Below, piece by piece: positions 12,761-22,274 of a DNA stretch of 64,000 bases; position 1 is the stretch's first letter, and each line of letters starts with the position of its first letter. The notes beneath the pieces were generated by a model, which had not been told where the DNA came from, ran no database searches, and saw only the letters and a list, made by a program, of their open reading frames with translations. The translations under genes and the position numbers were made by a program. The DNA comes from Salinivibrio sp. ES.052 (GTDB taxonomy: Bacteria > Pseudomonadota > Gammaproteobacteria > Enterobacterales > Vibrionaceae): the NCBI RefSeq assembly GCF_900141775.1, contig NZ_FSRI01000001.1:434001-498000 (forward strand), in the 5' to 3' direction.

Positions 12761-14073
12761 ACTAACGAGTCCTCTGAGGCTTGAGTTTGTTGTAGTTTAG
12801 TGAGACGAATTTCGACTGCTTGGCGGTGTGCATCCAAGCCTTCGGCCTCTGCTATTCGCATCACTGTCGGGCCCAGTGCTTGTAAGCCGCCTTCGCTTAA
12901 CTGTTGTACTGTCATTCGCTTATTAAAGTCGGCCAACCCTAAGCTGCTGTAAGTGCGCGTATAGCCATAAGTGGGGAGCACGTGATTGGTGCCAGAGGCG
13001 TAATCACCGACAGACTCGGGCGAGTATGCGCCCAAGAAAATCGATCCAGCGTTATCTAACAGTGGCAATAAATCCCTTGGTTGTTGGGTTTGCACAATCA
13101 AGTGCTCCGGCCCATAGCGGTTAGAAATCGACACGCACTGAGTGAGGGTGTCGGCAATGATAATCACACTGCTACCCAGCGCTTGCTTGGCAATTTCCGC
13201 ACGGCTGAGCGTGGTTAACTGCTGCTGCACCGCATCCGCCACTTTCTCTGCCATCTCTGGCGCCGGGGTCACCAGCACCACTTGCGAATCGGGGCCGTGC
13301 TCCGCTTGGCTGAGTAAATCGGCGGCAACAAAGTCTGGATCCGCGCCGGCATCGGCAATCACTAACACTTCCGAGGGGCCGGCAGGCATGTCCATGGCCG
13401 CGCCATTGGCGGCAAGGCTCACTTGACGTTTGGCCTCGGTGACATAGGCATTACCCGGGCCAAAGATCTTATCCACCTTGGTCACGCTTTGAGTGCCAAA
13501 GGCCATCGCCGCCACCGCCTGTGCGCCGCCCAGGGTATAAATTTCATCAATCTCGCACAGTTTGGCACAGTATAAGATTTCATCGGCTACCGGCGGTGGG
13601 GTACACAGCACCACTTTACGGCAGCCGGCAATTTGTGCGGGTACGCCCAACATCAATACGGTCGAGGGCAAGGGCGCGCTACCGCCGGGAATATACAGCC
13701 CCACGCGGTTAATCGGGCGGGTAATGGATTCGCACACCACCCCCGGCATGGTTTCGACTTTCAACGGCTGCGCTTTTTGCGCACGGTGAAAGGTGCTGAT
13801 GTTATCGTAGGCTTGGCGCAGGGCGAGTTTGATATCTTCCCCTAAGCGCGCTTCAGCGTCGGCCAAAGTCGCTTTGTCGAGTTTGATGCTATCGAGTTCG
13901 ACACCATCAAATTTTTGGGTTAATGCTTTTAAGCTTTCATCTCCCCGCTCACGGACATCGGCGATGATCTCCGCGACGCTTGCTTGGGTTTGTGCACCGG
14001 TTGTGATTGCAGGGCGGCGCATTAAGCCTTCTTTTTGTGACTCTCCGAGTGATTTCCAGACCACAGTACGCAT
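12757..14073 (-). CDS. hisD: Histidinol dehydrogenase
   Basis: HisD is the zinc- and NAD-dependent enzyme of the last two oxidations to histidine. The 438-residue product has [10 protein letters not shown], the metal-binding Q-A-E-H-G-P-D-S region and the C-terminal [10 protein letters not shown]. Length is normal. It is the second gene of the operon, six bases after hisG. Confidence 0.98.
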   Translation of the reverse strand: MRTVVWKSLGESQKEGLMRRPAITTGAQTQASVAEIIADVRERGDESLKALTQKFDGVELDSIKLDKATLADAEARLGEDIKLALRQAYDNISTFHRAQKAQPLKVETMPGVVCESITRPINRVGLYIPGGSAPLPSTVLMLGVPAQIAGCRKVVLCTPPPVADEILYCAKLCEIDEIYTLGGAQAVAAMAFGTQSVTKVDKIFGPGNAYVTEAKRQVSLAANGAAMDMPAGPSEVLVIADAGADPDFVAADLLSQAEHGPDSQVVLVTPAPEMAEKVADAVQQQLTTLSRAEIAKQALGSSVIIIADTLTQCVSISNRYGPEHLIVQTQQPRDLLPLLDNAGSIFLGAYSPESVGDYASGTNHVLPTYGYTRTYSSLGLADFNKRMTVQQLSEGGLQALGPTVMRIAEAEGLDAHRQAVEIRLTKLQQTQASEDSLV

Positions 14074-14079
14074 CGTGAT

Positions 14080-14976
14080 TTACTCCATCATCTTTTCAAT
14101 CGGCAGGACCAAAATTGAGCTTGCACCTAACTGCTTCAATTTTTCCATGGTTTCCCAGAACAGGTTTTCTGTACTGACCAGGTGTACGGCAACACGGCTT
14201 TTTTCGTGCGCGAGGGGTAAAATGGTCGGATCTTCGGCCCCGGGGAGTAGCTCAACGATTTTTTCTAGCGCGTCGCTCGGTGCGTGGAGCATGATGTATT
14301 TGGATTCTTTGGCTTGGATGACACCTTGCATGCGGGTGAGCAAGCGTTCAATCAATGCGGTTTTCTCTTCACTGAAGCTCCCTTCACGCTGAATCAGTAC
14401 TGCCTTGGATCGGAAAATGACTTCGGCTTCTTTCAGGCCGTTGGCCTCTAAGGTGGCTCCGGTTGAGACCAAGTCACAAATCGCATCGGCGAGGCCAGCC
14501 CGCGGCGCGACTTCCACTGAACCATTGAGTATACAGGCGCTGAAATTCACGCCCTGCTTGTCCATGTAGGCTTTAAGAATGTTGGGATAGGTGGTCGCAA
14601 TCCGCTGCTCAGCCAGATCTTGCGGGCCGTTATAGCTTTGGTCTTTGTCGAGAGCGATGGAGAGACGACAGCCTCCAAAGTCGAGGCGGCGCAGCAGTTG
14701 ATATTGGCTCGGCTCGCCCAGCTTGATGCGCTCAAGGCGTACTTCTTCTAACTCGTTTTCGCCAATCACGCCTAAATCGACCACGCCGTCCATGATAAGG
14801 CCCGGGATATCATCGTCACGCACCAGCAGCAGGTCGAGGGGCATGTTTTCGGCGTGGACCACTAAACGTTCACCGGTGTAATTGATTTTTACCCCGCAGC
14901 GTTTAAGCAGCTCTTGGCACTCCTTGGCGAGGCGGCCCTTTTTTTGGATGGCGATACGTAAGCGTTGTGTTTGCAT
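14080..14976 (-). CDS. hisG: ATP phosphoribosyltransferase, long form
   Basis: HisG condenses ATP and PRPP in the first, histidine-inhibited step. The 298-residue length shows the long form with a C-terminal ACT-like regulatory domain, so no HisZ partner is needed. Visible features are [23 protein letters not shown], and the V-L-P-I-E-K-M end. AAGGAAG lies just before the ATG. The gene follows the histidine leader and attenuator. Confidence 0.98.
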   Translation of the reverse strand: MQTQRLRIAIQKKGRLAKECQELLKRCGVKINYTGERLVVHAENMPLDLLLVRDDDIPGLIMDGVVDLGVIGENELEEVRLERIKLGEPSQYQLLRRLDFGGCRLSIALDKDQSYNGPQDLAEQRIATTYPNILKAYMDKQGVNFSACILNGSVEVAPRAGLADAICDLVSTGATLEANGLKEAEVIFRSKAVLIQREGSFSEEKTALIERLLTRMQGVIQAKESKYIMLHAPSDALEKIVELLPGAEDPTILPLAHEKSRVAVHLVSTENLFWETMEKLKQLGASSILVLPIEKMME

Positions 14977-15013
14977 GTGTGCTTCCTTGTCTAAAAATGA
15001 AAAGCTAAAAAAG

Positions 15014-15046
15014 AAAAAACCCTCGGAAGACGGTGCTCCCGAGGGT
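15014..15046 (-). terminator. his operon attenuator
   Basis: Read on the minus strand, arms CCCTCGG and CCGAGGG enclose a 12-base loop and are followed by six T. It lies between the histidine leader peptide and hisG, the canonical place for the attenuator. Low charged tRNA-His would stall the ribosome on the leader and favour the antiterminator. Confidence 0.88.
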
Positions 15047-15124
15047 CTGAATCTGTTAGCTGGCTAATGACCGACGGAAGCGCTTTTTACTCGTCTTCCA
15101 GTCGAAACCATTCCTCCCGAAAGA

Positions 15125-15157
15125 CTAGTCAGGATGATGGTGGTGATGCATGGTCAT
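15125..15157 (-). CDS. hisL: his operon leader peptide
   Basis: The ten-codon frame reads M-T-M-H-H-H-H-H-P-D and ends in TAG. Five consecutive His codons (CAT CAC CAC CAT CAT) followed by P-D match the end of the E. coli leader, which has seven His. It is too short for ordinary gene finding but is unmistakable from its position 150 bases before hisG and its attenuator. Confidence 0.9.
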   Translation of the reverse strand: MTMHHHHHPD

Positions 15158-15348
15158 TAGCGCTGAAATCATTATTGGTCGTCCGTTATCTAGCGAAATA
15201 CGCTTTGTGATAAAAGTAAATGCTACAACAAAAAAATTAACTGTTTATGACCATATCAAAATCCGTTTGGATTGCAACCAGTCAAAGCGCGTTTTTTCAT
15301 GCTAAGTGTTGCTATCGCGATGAACAGCGAGAAAATGAGACTCAGAGG

Positions 15349-15552
15349 CTAGACATAAATATCTAACTCGCCATCTTTTTTGGGAGTCTTTTCTTTGTGT
15401 TCTTGTTCGGCCTGCTGCGTATGATCACTGAGATCATCCAACCGGCGTTCTTTGCGCGCGTCAATGTGTTCTGATTTACGGATCGCCCATACCTTGGTAG
15501 GCGGCGCATGCGGCGTGCGATACACAGGACTCAGATTACCAAGCCAATTCAT
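15349..15552 (-). CDS. Small hydrophilic protein of unknown function
   Basis: I do not recognise this 67-residue protein. It starts M-N-W-L-G-N-L-S-P-V-Y, then has a strongly charged second half rich in Lys, Glu, Asp and Gln and ends G-E-L-D-I-Y-V. There is no signal peptide or membrane segment. An AGGAGG Shine-Dalgarno lies at ideal spacing before the ATG, the main reason to call it real. It stands alone between the his leader region and ychJ. Confidence 0.65.
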   Translation of the reverse strand: MNWLGNLSPVYRTPHAPPTKVWAIRKSEHIDARKERRLDDLSDHTQQAEQEHKEKTPKKDGELDIYV

Positions 15553-15653
15553 AATAGGTCCTCCTTTGGTCTTACTATTAGTATCGACTAAGGAAAACTG
15601 AACTTGATGGTTTTTTAATCAAAAAGAGGTCAGGGTAGGGTTAAAATAGCAGG

Positions 15654-16130
15654 TTAGCTGCAACACTTTTTAAACTTACGCCCGCTGCCACAAGGGCAAG
15701 GATCATTACGCCCTGCTTTGACATGGCCGGGAAACACGCCATCGATATATCGCCACTGAAGCTGTCCATCGATCGTCTCTTTAACAAAACGAGAACGCTC
15801 ATGCAGACATTGGGGCTGGCCGTCCGCGATAAAGTGGGCTTTAAAGGTGACAAAGCCAAGTTCACCTTGTTGCAACACCTCGCTATCTACGACTTCGAGC
15901 GACTGCCACTGGTGCTGGGTCATGGTGGTGATGTCATCACGAAACGATTCGGCGCCACATTCGCTGTGATACGTCTCGACGATAAAGCCCACCAAGCCTT
16001 TAGGGTGCGCGCTATAACGAGCACGCATCAATTGCTCAGGATGAGAAGCGTTGGCGGGGTTTTGATGAACGGGCGCGCAGCATTTGTCGTAGGGTTTATT
16101 GCTGTAACAGGGGCATAAGTGAGTCTGCAT
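15654..16130 (-). CDS. ychJ: YchJ-family protein with two SEC-C-type zinc motifs
   Basis: The 158-residue protein has a zinc-binding C-P-C-x8-C-C at residues 6-18 and a classic SEC-C motif R-N-D-P-C-P-C-G-S-G-R-K-F-K-K-C-C at the very end. Between them lies an NTF2-like middle domain (M-R-A-R-Y-S-A, then F-V-T-F-K-A-H-F). The family (UPF0225) has no settled function; SEC-C motifs elsewhere bind zinc and contact SecB or nucleic acid. Length and layout match E. coli YchJ. Confidence 0.88.
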   Translation of the reverse strand: MQTHLCPCYSNKPYDKCCAPVHQNPANASHPEQLMRARYSAHPKGLVGFIVETYHSECGAESFRDDITTMTQHQWQSLEVVDSEVLQQGELGFVTFKAHFIADGQPQCLHERSRFVKETIDGQLQWRYIDGVFPGHVKAGRNDPCPCGSGRKFKKCCS

Positions 16131-16174
16131 AAACGTCTCGTTGGTAAAAACAGGGTGGTTTCGCGGTTTACAAA

Positions 16175-16909
16175 TTAGCGGTTTGAAAAGTCTCGGGTTT
16201 GTAAGTCACAGCCTTGCGGACCACACACTAATACCGAACCGTGCTGATACCAATCGCCTAACACGATGCGCTGGTAATCGTGGCCTTGAGCACGCCATTG
16301 GTGCACATGAGGACGATGGGTATGGCCATGAATCATATGGCGCACATCCGCTTTATCTAACTGCCGTTGTACCTCTTGCGGGGTGACATCCATAATCGTT
16401 GATGACTTTTGCTGATTGGCATTGGCACTGCCGGCGCGCATTTTGGCTGCAATACGACGCCGCAACGCTAAGGGTAAGCACAAAAATACGCGTTGTAACC
16501 AGCGCTGGTGGACCTTGCGACGAAATGCTTGATAGTCAGCATCCGCCAAACATAGAGTATCGCCATGGAGAATGAACGTCGGGGTACCATATAAATCAAT
16601 GCAGGTATGCTCATCCAACAATGTGATGCCTGTCTCACGGGCAAAACGCTTGCCGATTAAAAAATCACGATTGCCATGAATAAAATACACAGGTACGCCG
16701 TGTTGCGTGAGTGTCGAAAAGGCGTCTTTGATTTGCTGATGAAAAGGGCTGTTGTCGTCATCACCAATCCAAACCTCGAATAAATCCCCCAGCACATACA
16801 GGGCGTCGGCGTTTATCGCTTCTTGCGTCATAAATCGTTCGAAGCAGTCAGTGATATCTTGCCGCGTCGGGCTTAAGTGTAAATCAGCGATGAAGAGGGT
16901 ATGAGACAT
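16175..16909 (-). CDS. lpxH: UDP-2,3-diacylglucosamine pyrophosphatase
   Basis: LpxH hydrolyses UDP-2,3-diacylglucosamine to lipid X and UMP at the inner face of the inner membrane, in lipid A synthesis. The 244-residue calcineurin-like phosphoesterase shows its metal-binding motifs in order: D-L-H-L-S near residue 9, G-D-L-F-E-V-W-I-G-D-D, G-N-R-D-F-L, H-G-D-T-L and G-H-T-H-R-P. The ppiB-lpxH order is conserved in enterobacteria and vibrios. Confidence 0.96.
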   Translation of the reverse strand: MSHTLFIADLHLSPTRQDITDCFERFMTQEAINADALYVLGDLFEVWIGDDDNSPFHQQIKDAFSTLTQHGVPVYFIHGNRDFLIGKRFARETGITLLDEHTCIDLYGTPTFILHGDTLCLADADYQAFRRKVHQRWLQRVFLCLPLALRRRIAAKMRAGSANANQQKSSTIMDVTPQEVQRQLDKADVRHMIHGHTHRPHVHQWRAQGHDYQRIVLGDWYQHGSVLVCGPQGCDLQTRDFSNR

Positions 16910-16992
16910 GCGTTGGTTTTATCATTAATAGAAAGCGGGTCGCGACGAAAAAGAAAGGGTAGCCTTGGCTACCCTTGCTCGATAGTGTCACT

Positions 16993-17490
16993 TCAGTCTT
17001 CAATAGTCACGCTATTGATCAACACTTCTTCGACCGGGACGTCCTGGTGAACGTAACCCCAGTTACCGGTGGCAACGCCTTTGATCTTGTTGACCACATC
17101 CATGCCTTCAACCACTTCGGCAAACACACAGTAGCCCCAGCCATCTGGCGTCTTAGCTTTGTGATCCAAGAACAGGTTGTCATTGACGTTGATAAAGAAT
17201 TGCGAGCTTGCTGAGTGCGGCTCCATGGTGCGAGCCATCGACAAGCGACCCGTCAAGTTGCTGAGGCCGTTATCTGCTTCGTTTTTAATTGGCGCACGGG
17301 TTGCTTTTTCTTCCATGCCAGAGGCCATGCCACCGCCTTGGACCATAAAGCCGTCAATCACGCGGTGGAACAGGGTTCCGTCGTAAAAGCCGTCACGGCA
17401 GTATTGTAAAAAGTTCTCGACCGTAGCCGGTGCTTCGTCTGCAAACATGCGAAGTTTGATGTCACCGAACGTGGTATGAAGAGTCACCAT
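16993..17490 (-). CDS. ppiB: Cytoplasmic peptidyl-prolyl isomerase, cyclophilin B
   Basis: The 165-residue cyclophilin has the active-site segment [13 protein letters not shown] and [16 protein letters not shown]. It lacks a signal peptide, which marks it as the cytoplasmic type (PpiB) rather than PpiA. It should speed cis-trans isomerisation of prolyl bonds during folding. In E. coli ppiB lies next to both lpxH and cysS, as here. Confidence 0.96.
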   Translation of the reverse strand: MVTLHTTFGDIKLRMFADEAPATVENFLQYCRDGFYDGTLFHRVIDGFMVQGGGMASGMEEKATRAPIKNEADNGLSNLTGRLSMARTMEPHSASSQFFINVNDNLFLDHKAKTPDGWGYCVFAEVVEGMDVVNKIKGVATGNWGYVHQDVPVEEVLINSVTIED

Positions 17491-17633
17491 GATGTAATCC
17501 TGTCATTGGCTTGGCTAAAAAGGATCACAGATTTTAGCCGAAAGTACTCGCTGATCAAGCAAAGATCCCCTGGATGTGGAATTAATCATCATTCCTGAGT
17601 CGTCCTTATCTCAGGCGAGCCGGGAAAAAGCGA

Positions 17634-18158
17634 TTAAGACACGGGCTCAACATGTGCGAGTAATTTTTTAAGCAACACGGCGAGTTCGGCTTGCTCGTCG
17701 GCGGTGAGGCCAGCCAAGAGCTGGTGTAAATTGTTGGTATGATCCGTCACCGCTTTATCGATTAATCCCATACCCGCGTCTGTCAGTGAGACATAGACGC
17801 CACGGCGGTCGTTGGGATCAGGGCTGCGAGACACCAAGCCTTTTTGCTCGAGGCGATCGATACGGTTGGTCATTGCGCCCGAAGTAAGCATCAAGGCATC
17901 GAGCAGCTGGTTGGGTGTTAATGTATAGGGCGAGCCTGCACGACGTAGAGAGGCCAACACATCAAACTCGCCAGGGTTGAGATTATATTGGCCAAATACT
18001 TGTTGCAGTTTGGGGTTAATGTTGCCCAATACCCGCGCCAGTCGGCCAGTAATCGCCATCGGACTGGGGTCGATATCTGGGCGCTCGTCGTGCCATTGGC
18101 GTAAGATGAGGTCAACTTTGTCCTCTTGGGGAGCGGAAGGGGTTGCGTTATCAGTCAT
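17634..18158 (-). CDS. MarR-family transcriptional regulator
   Basis: The 174-residue protein has the winged-helix core: E-F-D-V-L-A-S-L-R-R-A, L-L-D-A-L-M-L-T-S-G-A-M-T-N-R-I-D-R-L-E (recognition helix, about residues 80-100), and the wing D-P-N-D-R-R-G-V-Y-V-S-L-T. ATG 18158 is preferred to the TTG at 18203, which would add 15 atypical residues. It diverges from cysS and most likely represses itself. Ligand and targets cannot be told; the class often responds to phenolic compounds or oxidants. Confidence 0.88.
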   Translation of the reverse strand: MTDNATPSAPQEDKVDLILRQWHDERPDIDPSPMAITGRLARVLGNINPKLQQVFGQYNLNPGEFDVLASLRRAGSPYTLTPNQLLDALMLTSGAMTNRIDRLEQKGLVSRSPDPNDRRGVYVSLTDAGMGLIDKAVTDHTNNLHQLLAGLTADEQAELAVLLKKLLAHVEPVS

Positions 18159-18235
18159 GATTCTGCCACATCGGTTAGTCTCAATAAGATCGGTGAGTGC
18201 CAATCAGTCAGTGGGCCAGTTTGCCCAATAAATAC

Positions 18236-18245
18236 TTATCGATAA
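18236..18245. promoter_or_regulatory. Palindrome in the marR-cysS intergenic region
   Basis: TTATCGATAA is a perfect ten-base palindrome about 80 bases before the MarR start codon. It could be an autoregulatory operator for the dimeric regulator. This is inference from position only. Confidence 0.3.
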
Positions 18246-18444
18246 AGATTCTTTATTGAAAAATAAATGAATAGACTTAAAAAGCTCAAGCGATAATCTC
18301 GGTTTTAGTAGTAACTTGTGAACCCTATCTTGGTGTCTCGATGCGCCAGACGGGTGTGAGGCGCTTGCGTCAAGCTAGCATAAAAGGTGTAATAGCGGAT
18401 TCATCTTACTATTTGTCACTATCGTAACGAGTAATCAAATCATT

Positions 18445-19845
18445 ATGTCGACGCAAACCCCCCCGTTAAAGATTTACAACTCATTGACGCGAGAGAAAGC
18501 TGTCTTTCAACCCATCACGCCAGGAAAAATCGGCATGTATGTGTGTGGGGTGACCATTTACGATCTCTGTCATATCGGACACGGGCGCACTTTTGTTTCG
18601 TTTGACATGATTGCACGTTACTTACGCTATCGCGGCTTTGAGCTGATCTTTGTCCGCAATATCACCGACATCGACGATAAAATCATCAAGCGCGCTGCTG
18701 AGAATGGCGAGAGCTGTGAGTCGCTGACTGAACGCCTGATCGGTGAAATGTATCAAGATTTCGATGCCTTAAACATGGCTCGGCCTGATATCGAACCGCG
18801 TGCAACGGATTATATTGACGAAATCATTGTGCTGGTGGAAAAGCTTATTGAGCGTGGATTCGCGTATGTGGCAGATAATGGCGACGTGATGTTTGAAGTT
18901 GCCAAATTCAATGAATACGGCAAGTTGTCTAAACAAGACTTGGATCAGCTCCAAGCGGGGGCACGCATTGATGTGGAAACCGCTAAACGTAGTCCCCTCG
19001 ACTTTGTAGTGTGGAAAATGTCGAAACCTGGCGAGCCAACGTGGGAATCCCCTTGGGGCCCAGGCCGCCCTGGCTGGCACATTGAGTGTTCGGCAATGAA
19101 CTCGGCGATTTTGGGTGAACATTTTGATATCCATGGCGGCGGCTCTGATTTGCAGTTCCCGCACCATGAGAACGAAATTGCTCAGTCCTGCTGTGCGCAT
19201 GATACCCCGTACGTGAATACCTGGATGCATAGCGGCATGGTGATGATCGATCGGGAGAAAATGTCCAAGTCGCTCGGAAACTTCTTTACCATTCGAGATG
19301 TACTTGAGCATTACGATGCGGAAACCGTGCGTTACTTCTTATTGTCTGGGCATTACCGCAGTCAGCTGAATTACAGCGACGAAAATCTAAACCAAGCGCG
19401 ATCGGCTCTAGAGCGCCTCTACACCTCGCTTCGCGGTTTAGACACCCTGGCCACACCTGCGGGTGGTGAGGATTACGTGACGCGCTTTGAGGCGGCGATG
19501 GATGATGACTTCAATACCCCAGAAGCCTACTCAGTGTTGTTTGATATGGCGCGTGAGATTAATCGCCTACGAGCAGATGACATGGTGGCGGCGTCAGCTT
19601 TAGGTGCACAGATGCGTAAACTGGCTACTGTGCTGGGCTTGTTAGAGCAAGACGCGGATAGCTTTTTGCAAGGTGATGCGGGTGCGGATGATGAAGTCGC
19701 CAAAATAGAAGCCTTGATTCAAACGCGGAACGATGCCCGTAAAGCAAAAGATTTCGCAGCAGCGGATGCCGCGCGCGATGCACTGACGGCGATGGGGATT
19801 GTGTTAGAGGATGGCCCACAAGGAACCACTTGGCGTCGAAAATAA
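18445..19845 (+). CDS. cysS: Cysteinyl-tRNA synthetase
   Basis: CysRS charges tRNA-Cys. The 466-residue class I synthetase has HIGH at residues 43-46 and KMSKS at 272-276. It has the zinc-site residues C-G-V near residue 34, C-S-A-M-N, and H-H-E-N-E-I-A-Q. Length is that of the E. coli enzyme. It diverges from the MarR gene and has its own terminator. Confidence 0.98.
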   Translation: MSTQTPPLKIYNSLTREKAVFQPITPGKIGMYVCGVTIYDLCHIGHGRTFVSFDMIARYLRYRGFELIFVRNITDIDDKIIKRAAENGESCESLTERLIGEMYQDFDALNMARPDIEPRATDYIDEIIVLVEKLIERGFAYVADNGDVMFEVAKFNEYGKLSKQDLDQLQAGARIDVETAKRSPLDFVVWKMSKPGEPTWESPWGPGRPGWHIECSAMNSAILGEHFDIHGGGSDLQFPHHENEIAQSCCAHDTPYVNTWMHSGMVMIDREKMSKSLGNFFTIRDVLEHYDAETVRYFLLSGHYRSQLNYSDENLNQARSALERLYTSLRGLDTLATPAGGEDYVTRFEAAMDDDFNTPEAYSVLFDMAREINRLRADDMVAASALGAQMRKLATVLGLLEQDADSFLQGDAGADDEVAKIEALIQTRNDARKAKDFAAADAARDALTAMGIVLEDGPQGTTWRRK

Positions 19846-19876
19846 GCTGGCTAATCATCAATCAACTAGCAAATAA

Positions 19877-19905
19877 AAACGGAGCTCACTTGCTCCGTTT
19901 TTTAA
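19877..19905 (+). terminator. Terminator after cysS
   Basis: The arms AAACGGAGC and GCTCCGTTT with a six-base loop run into TTT. They lie 30 bases after the cysS stop. Confidence 0.85.
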
Positions 19906-19956
19906 TGTCTTCACCAATGGGTAATCAGATGTTTTAACCGTCATGGACGACAGACT

Positions 19957-20805
19957 TTAAAGACCAGGCTGCACCACGCGTTTGTCGCCTTCGGGCAGCT
20001 CACTACCACAATGTTTGCAAAAGTCAGCATCAGACTCGTGTCCCCCTTTGGAACAATTTGGACACTTGACTAGCTGACGGTGCAGCGACATTTGTTGGCC
20101 GATTTCAGCGGTAATGATCCCGGTAGGCACGGCAATGATAGAATACCCCATCAACATGGTAAAAGAGGCTAGCGCTTTACCGATGTCGGTCTGTGGGATG
20201 AGGTCACCATACCCCACGGTTGTCAGCGTCACAATCGCCCAATAAATCGCATAAGGAATACTAGTAAAGCCATTCTCCGGCCCTTCAATTACGTACATCA
20301 GTGCGCCAAATACCGTGACGAGAATCATCACCGTAGAGAAGAAAATCAGTACCTTGCGTGATGACATGATCATCGAGCGCATTAAGATATTGGAATCTTC
20401 CAAAAAGCGCATCAGTCTCAGTACACGGAATATGCGTAATACGCGAAGCAGGCGTACCACCATCATATACGTTGTCCCTGGGACAAACACTGCGATATAA
20501 GTGGGAAGAATGGCTAGCAAGTCCACCACGCCATAAAAGCTGCGCGCATAGGCTGACGGACGAGGTGAGCAGTAAAGACGCAGCAAATACTCGATGGTGA
20601 ATATGCCCGTGAAGCCCCATTCAATCCAATACAGCCATTGTGACCATTGAGCATGAAAGCTGGCAATTGACTCCAGCATCAATACCACCATAGATGCTAG
20701 AATCATCACGATCAGTGCTAAATCAAACACTTTTCCGTGCCGAGTCTCGGTACCAAATATGGTAGTGTACAGGTAATGCTGGAGACGGCTTTGTGACTTA
20801 TTCAT
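19957..20805 (-). CDS. Voltage-gated-type potassium channel with C-terminal zinc ribbon
   Basis: The 282-residue inner-membrane protein has six transmembrane segments. The S4-like helix at 118-131 repeats Arg every third residue (R-L-L-R-V-L-R-I-F-R-V-L-R). The selectivity filter T-V-G-Y-G-D is at 196-201. Past the last helix, Cys248, Cys251, Cys263 and Cys266 form a C-x2-C / C-x2-C zinc ribbon in the cytoplasm. It should conduct K+ and may be voltage-gated; the zinc ribbon suggests a regulatory or assembly module. It stands alone between convergent cysS and marC. Confidence 0.88.
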   Translation of the reverse strand: MNKSQSRLQHYLYTTIFGTETRHGKVFDLALIVMILASMVVLMLESIASFHAQWSQWLYWIEWGFTGIFTIEYLLRLYCSPRPSAYARSFYGVVDLLAILPTYIAVFVPGTTYMMVVRLLRVLRIFRVLRLMRFLEDSNILMRSMIMSSRKVLIFFSTVMILVTVFGALMYVIEGPENGFTSIPYAIYWAIVTLTTVGYGDLIPQTDIGKALASFTMLMGYSIIAVPTGIITAEIGQQMSLHRQLVKCPNCSKGGHESDADFCKHCGSELPEGDKRVVQPGL

Positions 20806-20842
20806 TCGCTCTCCTTGCTAAAAATTTTCCGTTATTGAGCCG

Positions 20843-20879
20843 TAAAAAAACCGGCACTGCAACTGTCTGCCTGCCGGTT
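20843..20879 (-). terminator. Terminator after the MarC-family gene
   Basis: Read on the minus strand, AACCGGCA and TGCCGGTT pair around a 15-base loop, followed by a run of T. It separates the marC-like gene from the channel gene. Confidence 0.8.
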
Positions 20880-20914
20880 CTATCACTACGCGCCTAAGGC
20901 GGCTTATCGCATGT

Positions 20915-21553
20915 TTAGTTAAGGCCTGGGAACAAAGCGCGCATGCCAGAGGCAATAAACTCAATGCCTAATGAACCAAGAATAAGACCCATAATCCGCG
21001 TGATGACATTGATGCCGGTTTGTCCTAAGAATTTCACCACTGTGGGCCCGACTTTAAACAGGCCCCAGATCCCAGCCGCGAAGATAACCAAAGTGGAAAT
21101 GAGTGTTACTGTGCTCCAAGTACCAGGGTACTGAGAGCCATACACGATTGTCGAACTAATGGCACCAGGGCCAGCGAGCAACGGCATGGCCAGTGGCACG
21201 ACGCCTACTTGTTCACGACTGATTGTCTCTGACTGTTCCTGCTTGTTTTGTTTTCCTTCCCCCAGTTTACCATTCATCATAGTGAAGGCGATGCTGAGTA
21301 GCAGCATGCCCCCGGCGACGCGGAACGAATCCAGTGAGATACTGAACAAGTCCAATAACATCTGACCGGCAAGTAGGGACACAATTAAGATAATCGCCAC
21401 CGCGGTGGCTGCAATATACGCCGTTCGATTACGCTCTTGCTGATCAAGATGCGCGGTTAGGGCAACAAAAACGGGCATGATACCGATAGGGTTAACGGCG
21501 GCAAAAAGCCCGACAAAAAACTGTACAAAAATCATGGTATCGAAAAAGGCCAT
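20915..21553 (-). CDS. MarC-family integral membrane protein (YchE-like)
   Basis: The 212-residue protein has six predicted transmembrane segments. Family features are F-A-A-V-N-P-I-G-I-M-P-V-F near residue 18 and P-L-A-M-P-L-L-A-G-P-G-A-I-S-S in the second half; these related motifs mark an internal duplication. MarC proteins have no firmly established substrate. Divergence from adhE matches ychE in E. coli, so this is the probable orthologue. Confidence 0.9.
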   Translation of the reverse strand: MAFFDTMIFVQFFVGLFAAVNPIGIMPVFVALTAHLDQQERNRTAYIAATAVAIILIVSLLAGQMLLDLFSISLDSFRVAGGMLLLSIAFTMMNGKLGEGKQNKQEQSETISREQVGVVPLAMPLLAGPGAISSTIVYGSQYPGTWSTVTLISTLVIFAAGIWGLFKVGPTVVKFLGQTGINVITRIMGLILGSLGIEFIASGMRALFPGLN

Positions 21554-22274
21554 GGCGATTCTCGTAATGCTGTGAGGAAGTCCAGTTTCTCTCGGGTGAG
21601 TAGATGGAGTCAGTATAGCGACCTCAGCTTAAAAACCAACCGCTTAACCCTGCATTTTCTGCAAGCAGTGATTGCGGATTTGATGAGGCCATGGCTTGTA
21701 AAAAAAGTTAGATTGATGGTTAAGCAAGATGGCCAGAGCAAACTATACTCAGCCATTAAACTGCGGCTTTGGTGGTCGTGTTTTGACCGTCTATGCTGGT
21801 GAATGTGACTGGGGGCTTGAAGCTATCGGCCATCATCGCCAGTGGGTTAAACGGAAAAAGCAGTGATGTAGCGGTATGAAAGTAACAGAGGTAAATCCTT
21901 AATGTGTTTTCTTTTTTATGGCTTTCGCTAACTTTTTGTTGAAAAAATAATACAAATCCACCGTTTTTGTTGGTCTTCCATGTAAAGCCTGTGTTACTTT
22001 GGTGAAAATTTTAGACACGATTATAGTGTGCTACAGTGGCAATGAACCCACTGTTTATGGGGGTTAAGAAGCAAATTCGTCGTTATTGATTTGATAACAA
22101 ATGATCGAGATCAAGTTGTTCTTGCTGTGAAAACTTATACTCAGTTCTGAAAGTTATTTACTAAATGCGACACCTTAACGGACCAAGGTAACCATCGGAA
22201 ATGCCAACTAAGGTAAGTAAAGATGGCTGAAAGCAGTTACTAAATGATTTTCAAATATGAACCAGGAGACAACT
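21554..22274 (+). promoter_or_regulatory. Long adhE upstream region with two promoter candidates and an FNR-type site
   Basis: This 720-base gap has no credible gene. It holds a sigma-70-like promoter (TTGGTG at 21999-22004, 17 bases, TATAGT at 22022-22027). It also holds an FNR-type palindrome ATGAT-CGAG-ATCAA at 22101-22114, one mismatch from the TTGAT-N4-ATCAA consensus. A TATACT -10 box lies at 22136-22141. Counting seven bases past that box puts the start near 22149 and the palindrome centre at about -41.5, the class II activator position. The mRNA would carry a 125-base leader. AdhE is a fermentative enzyme, so anaerobic activation makes sense. Confidence 0.6.
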
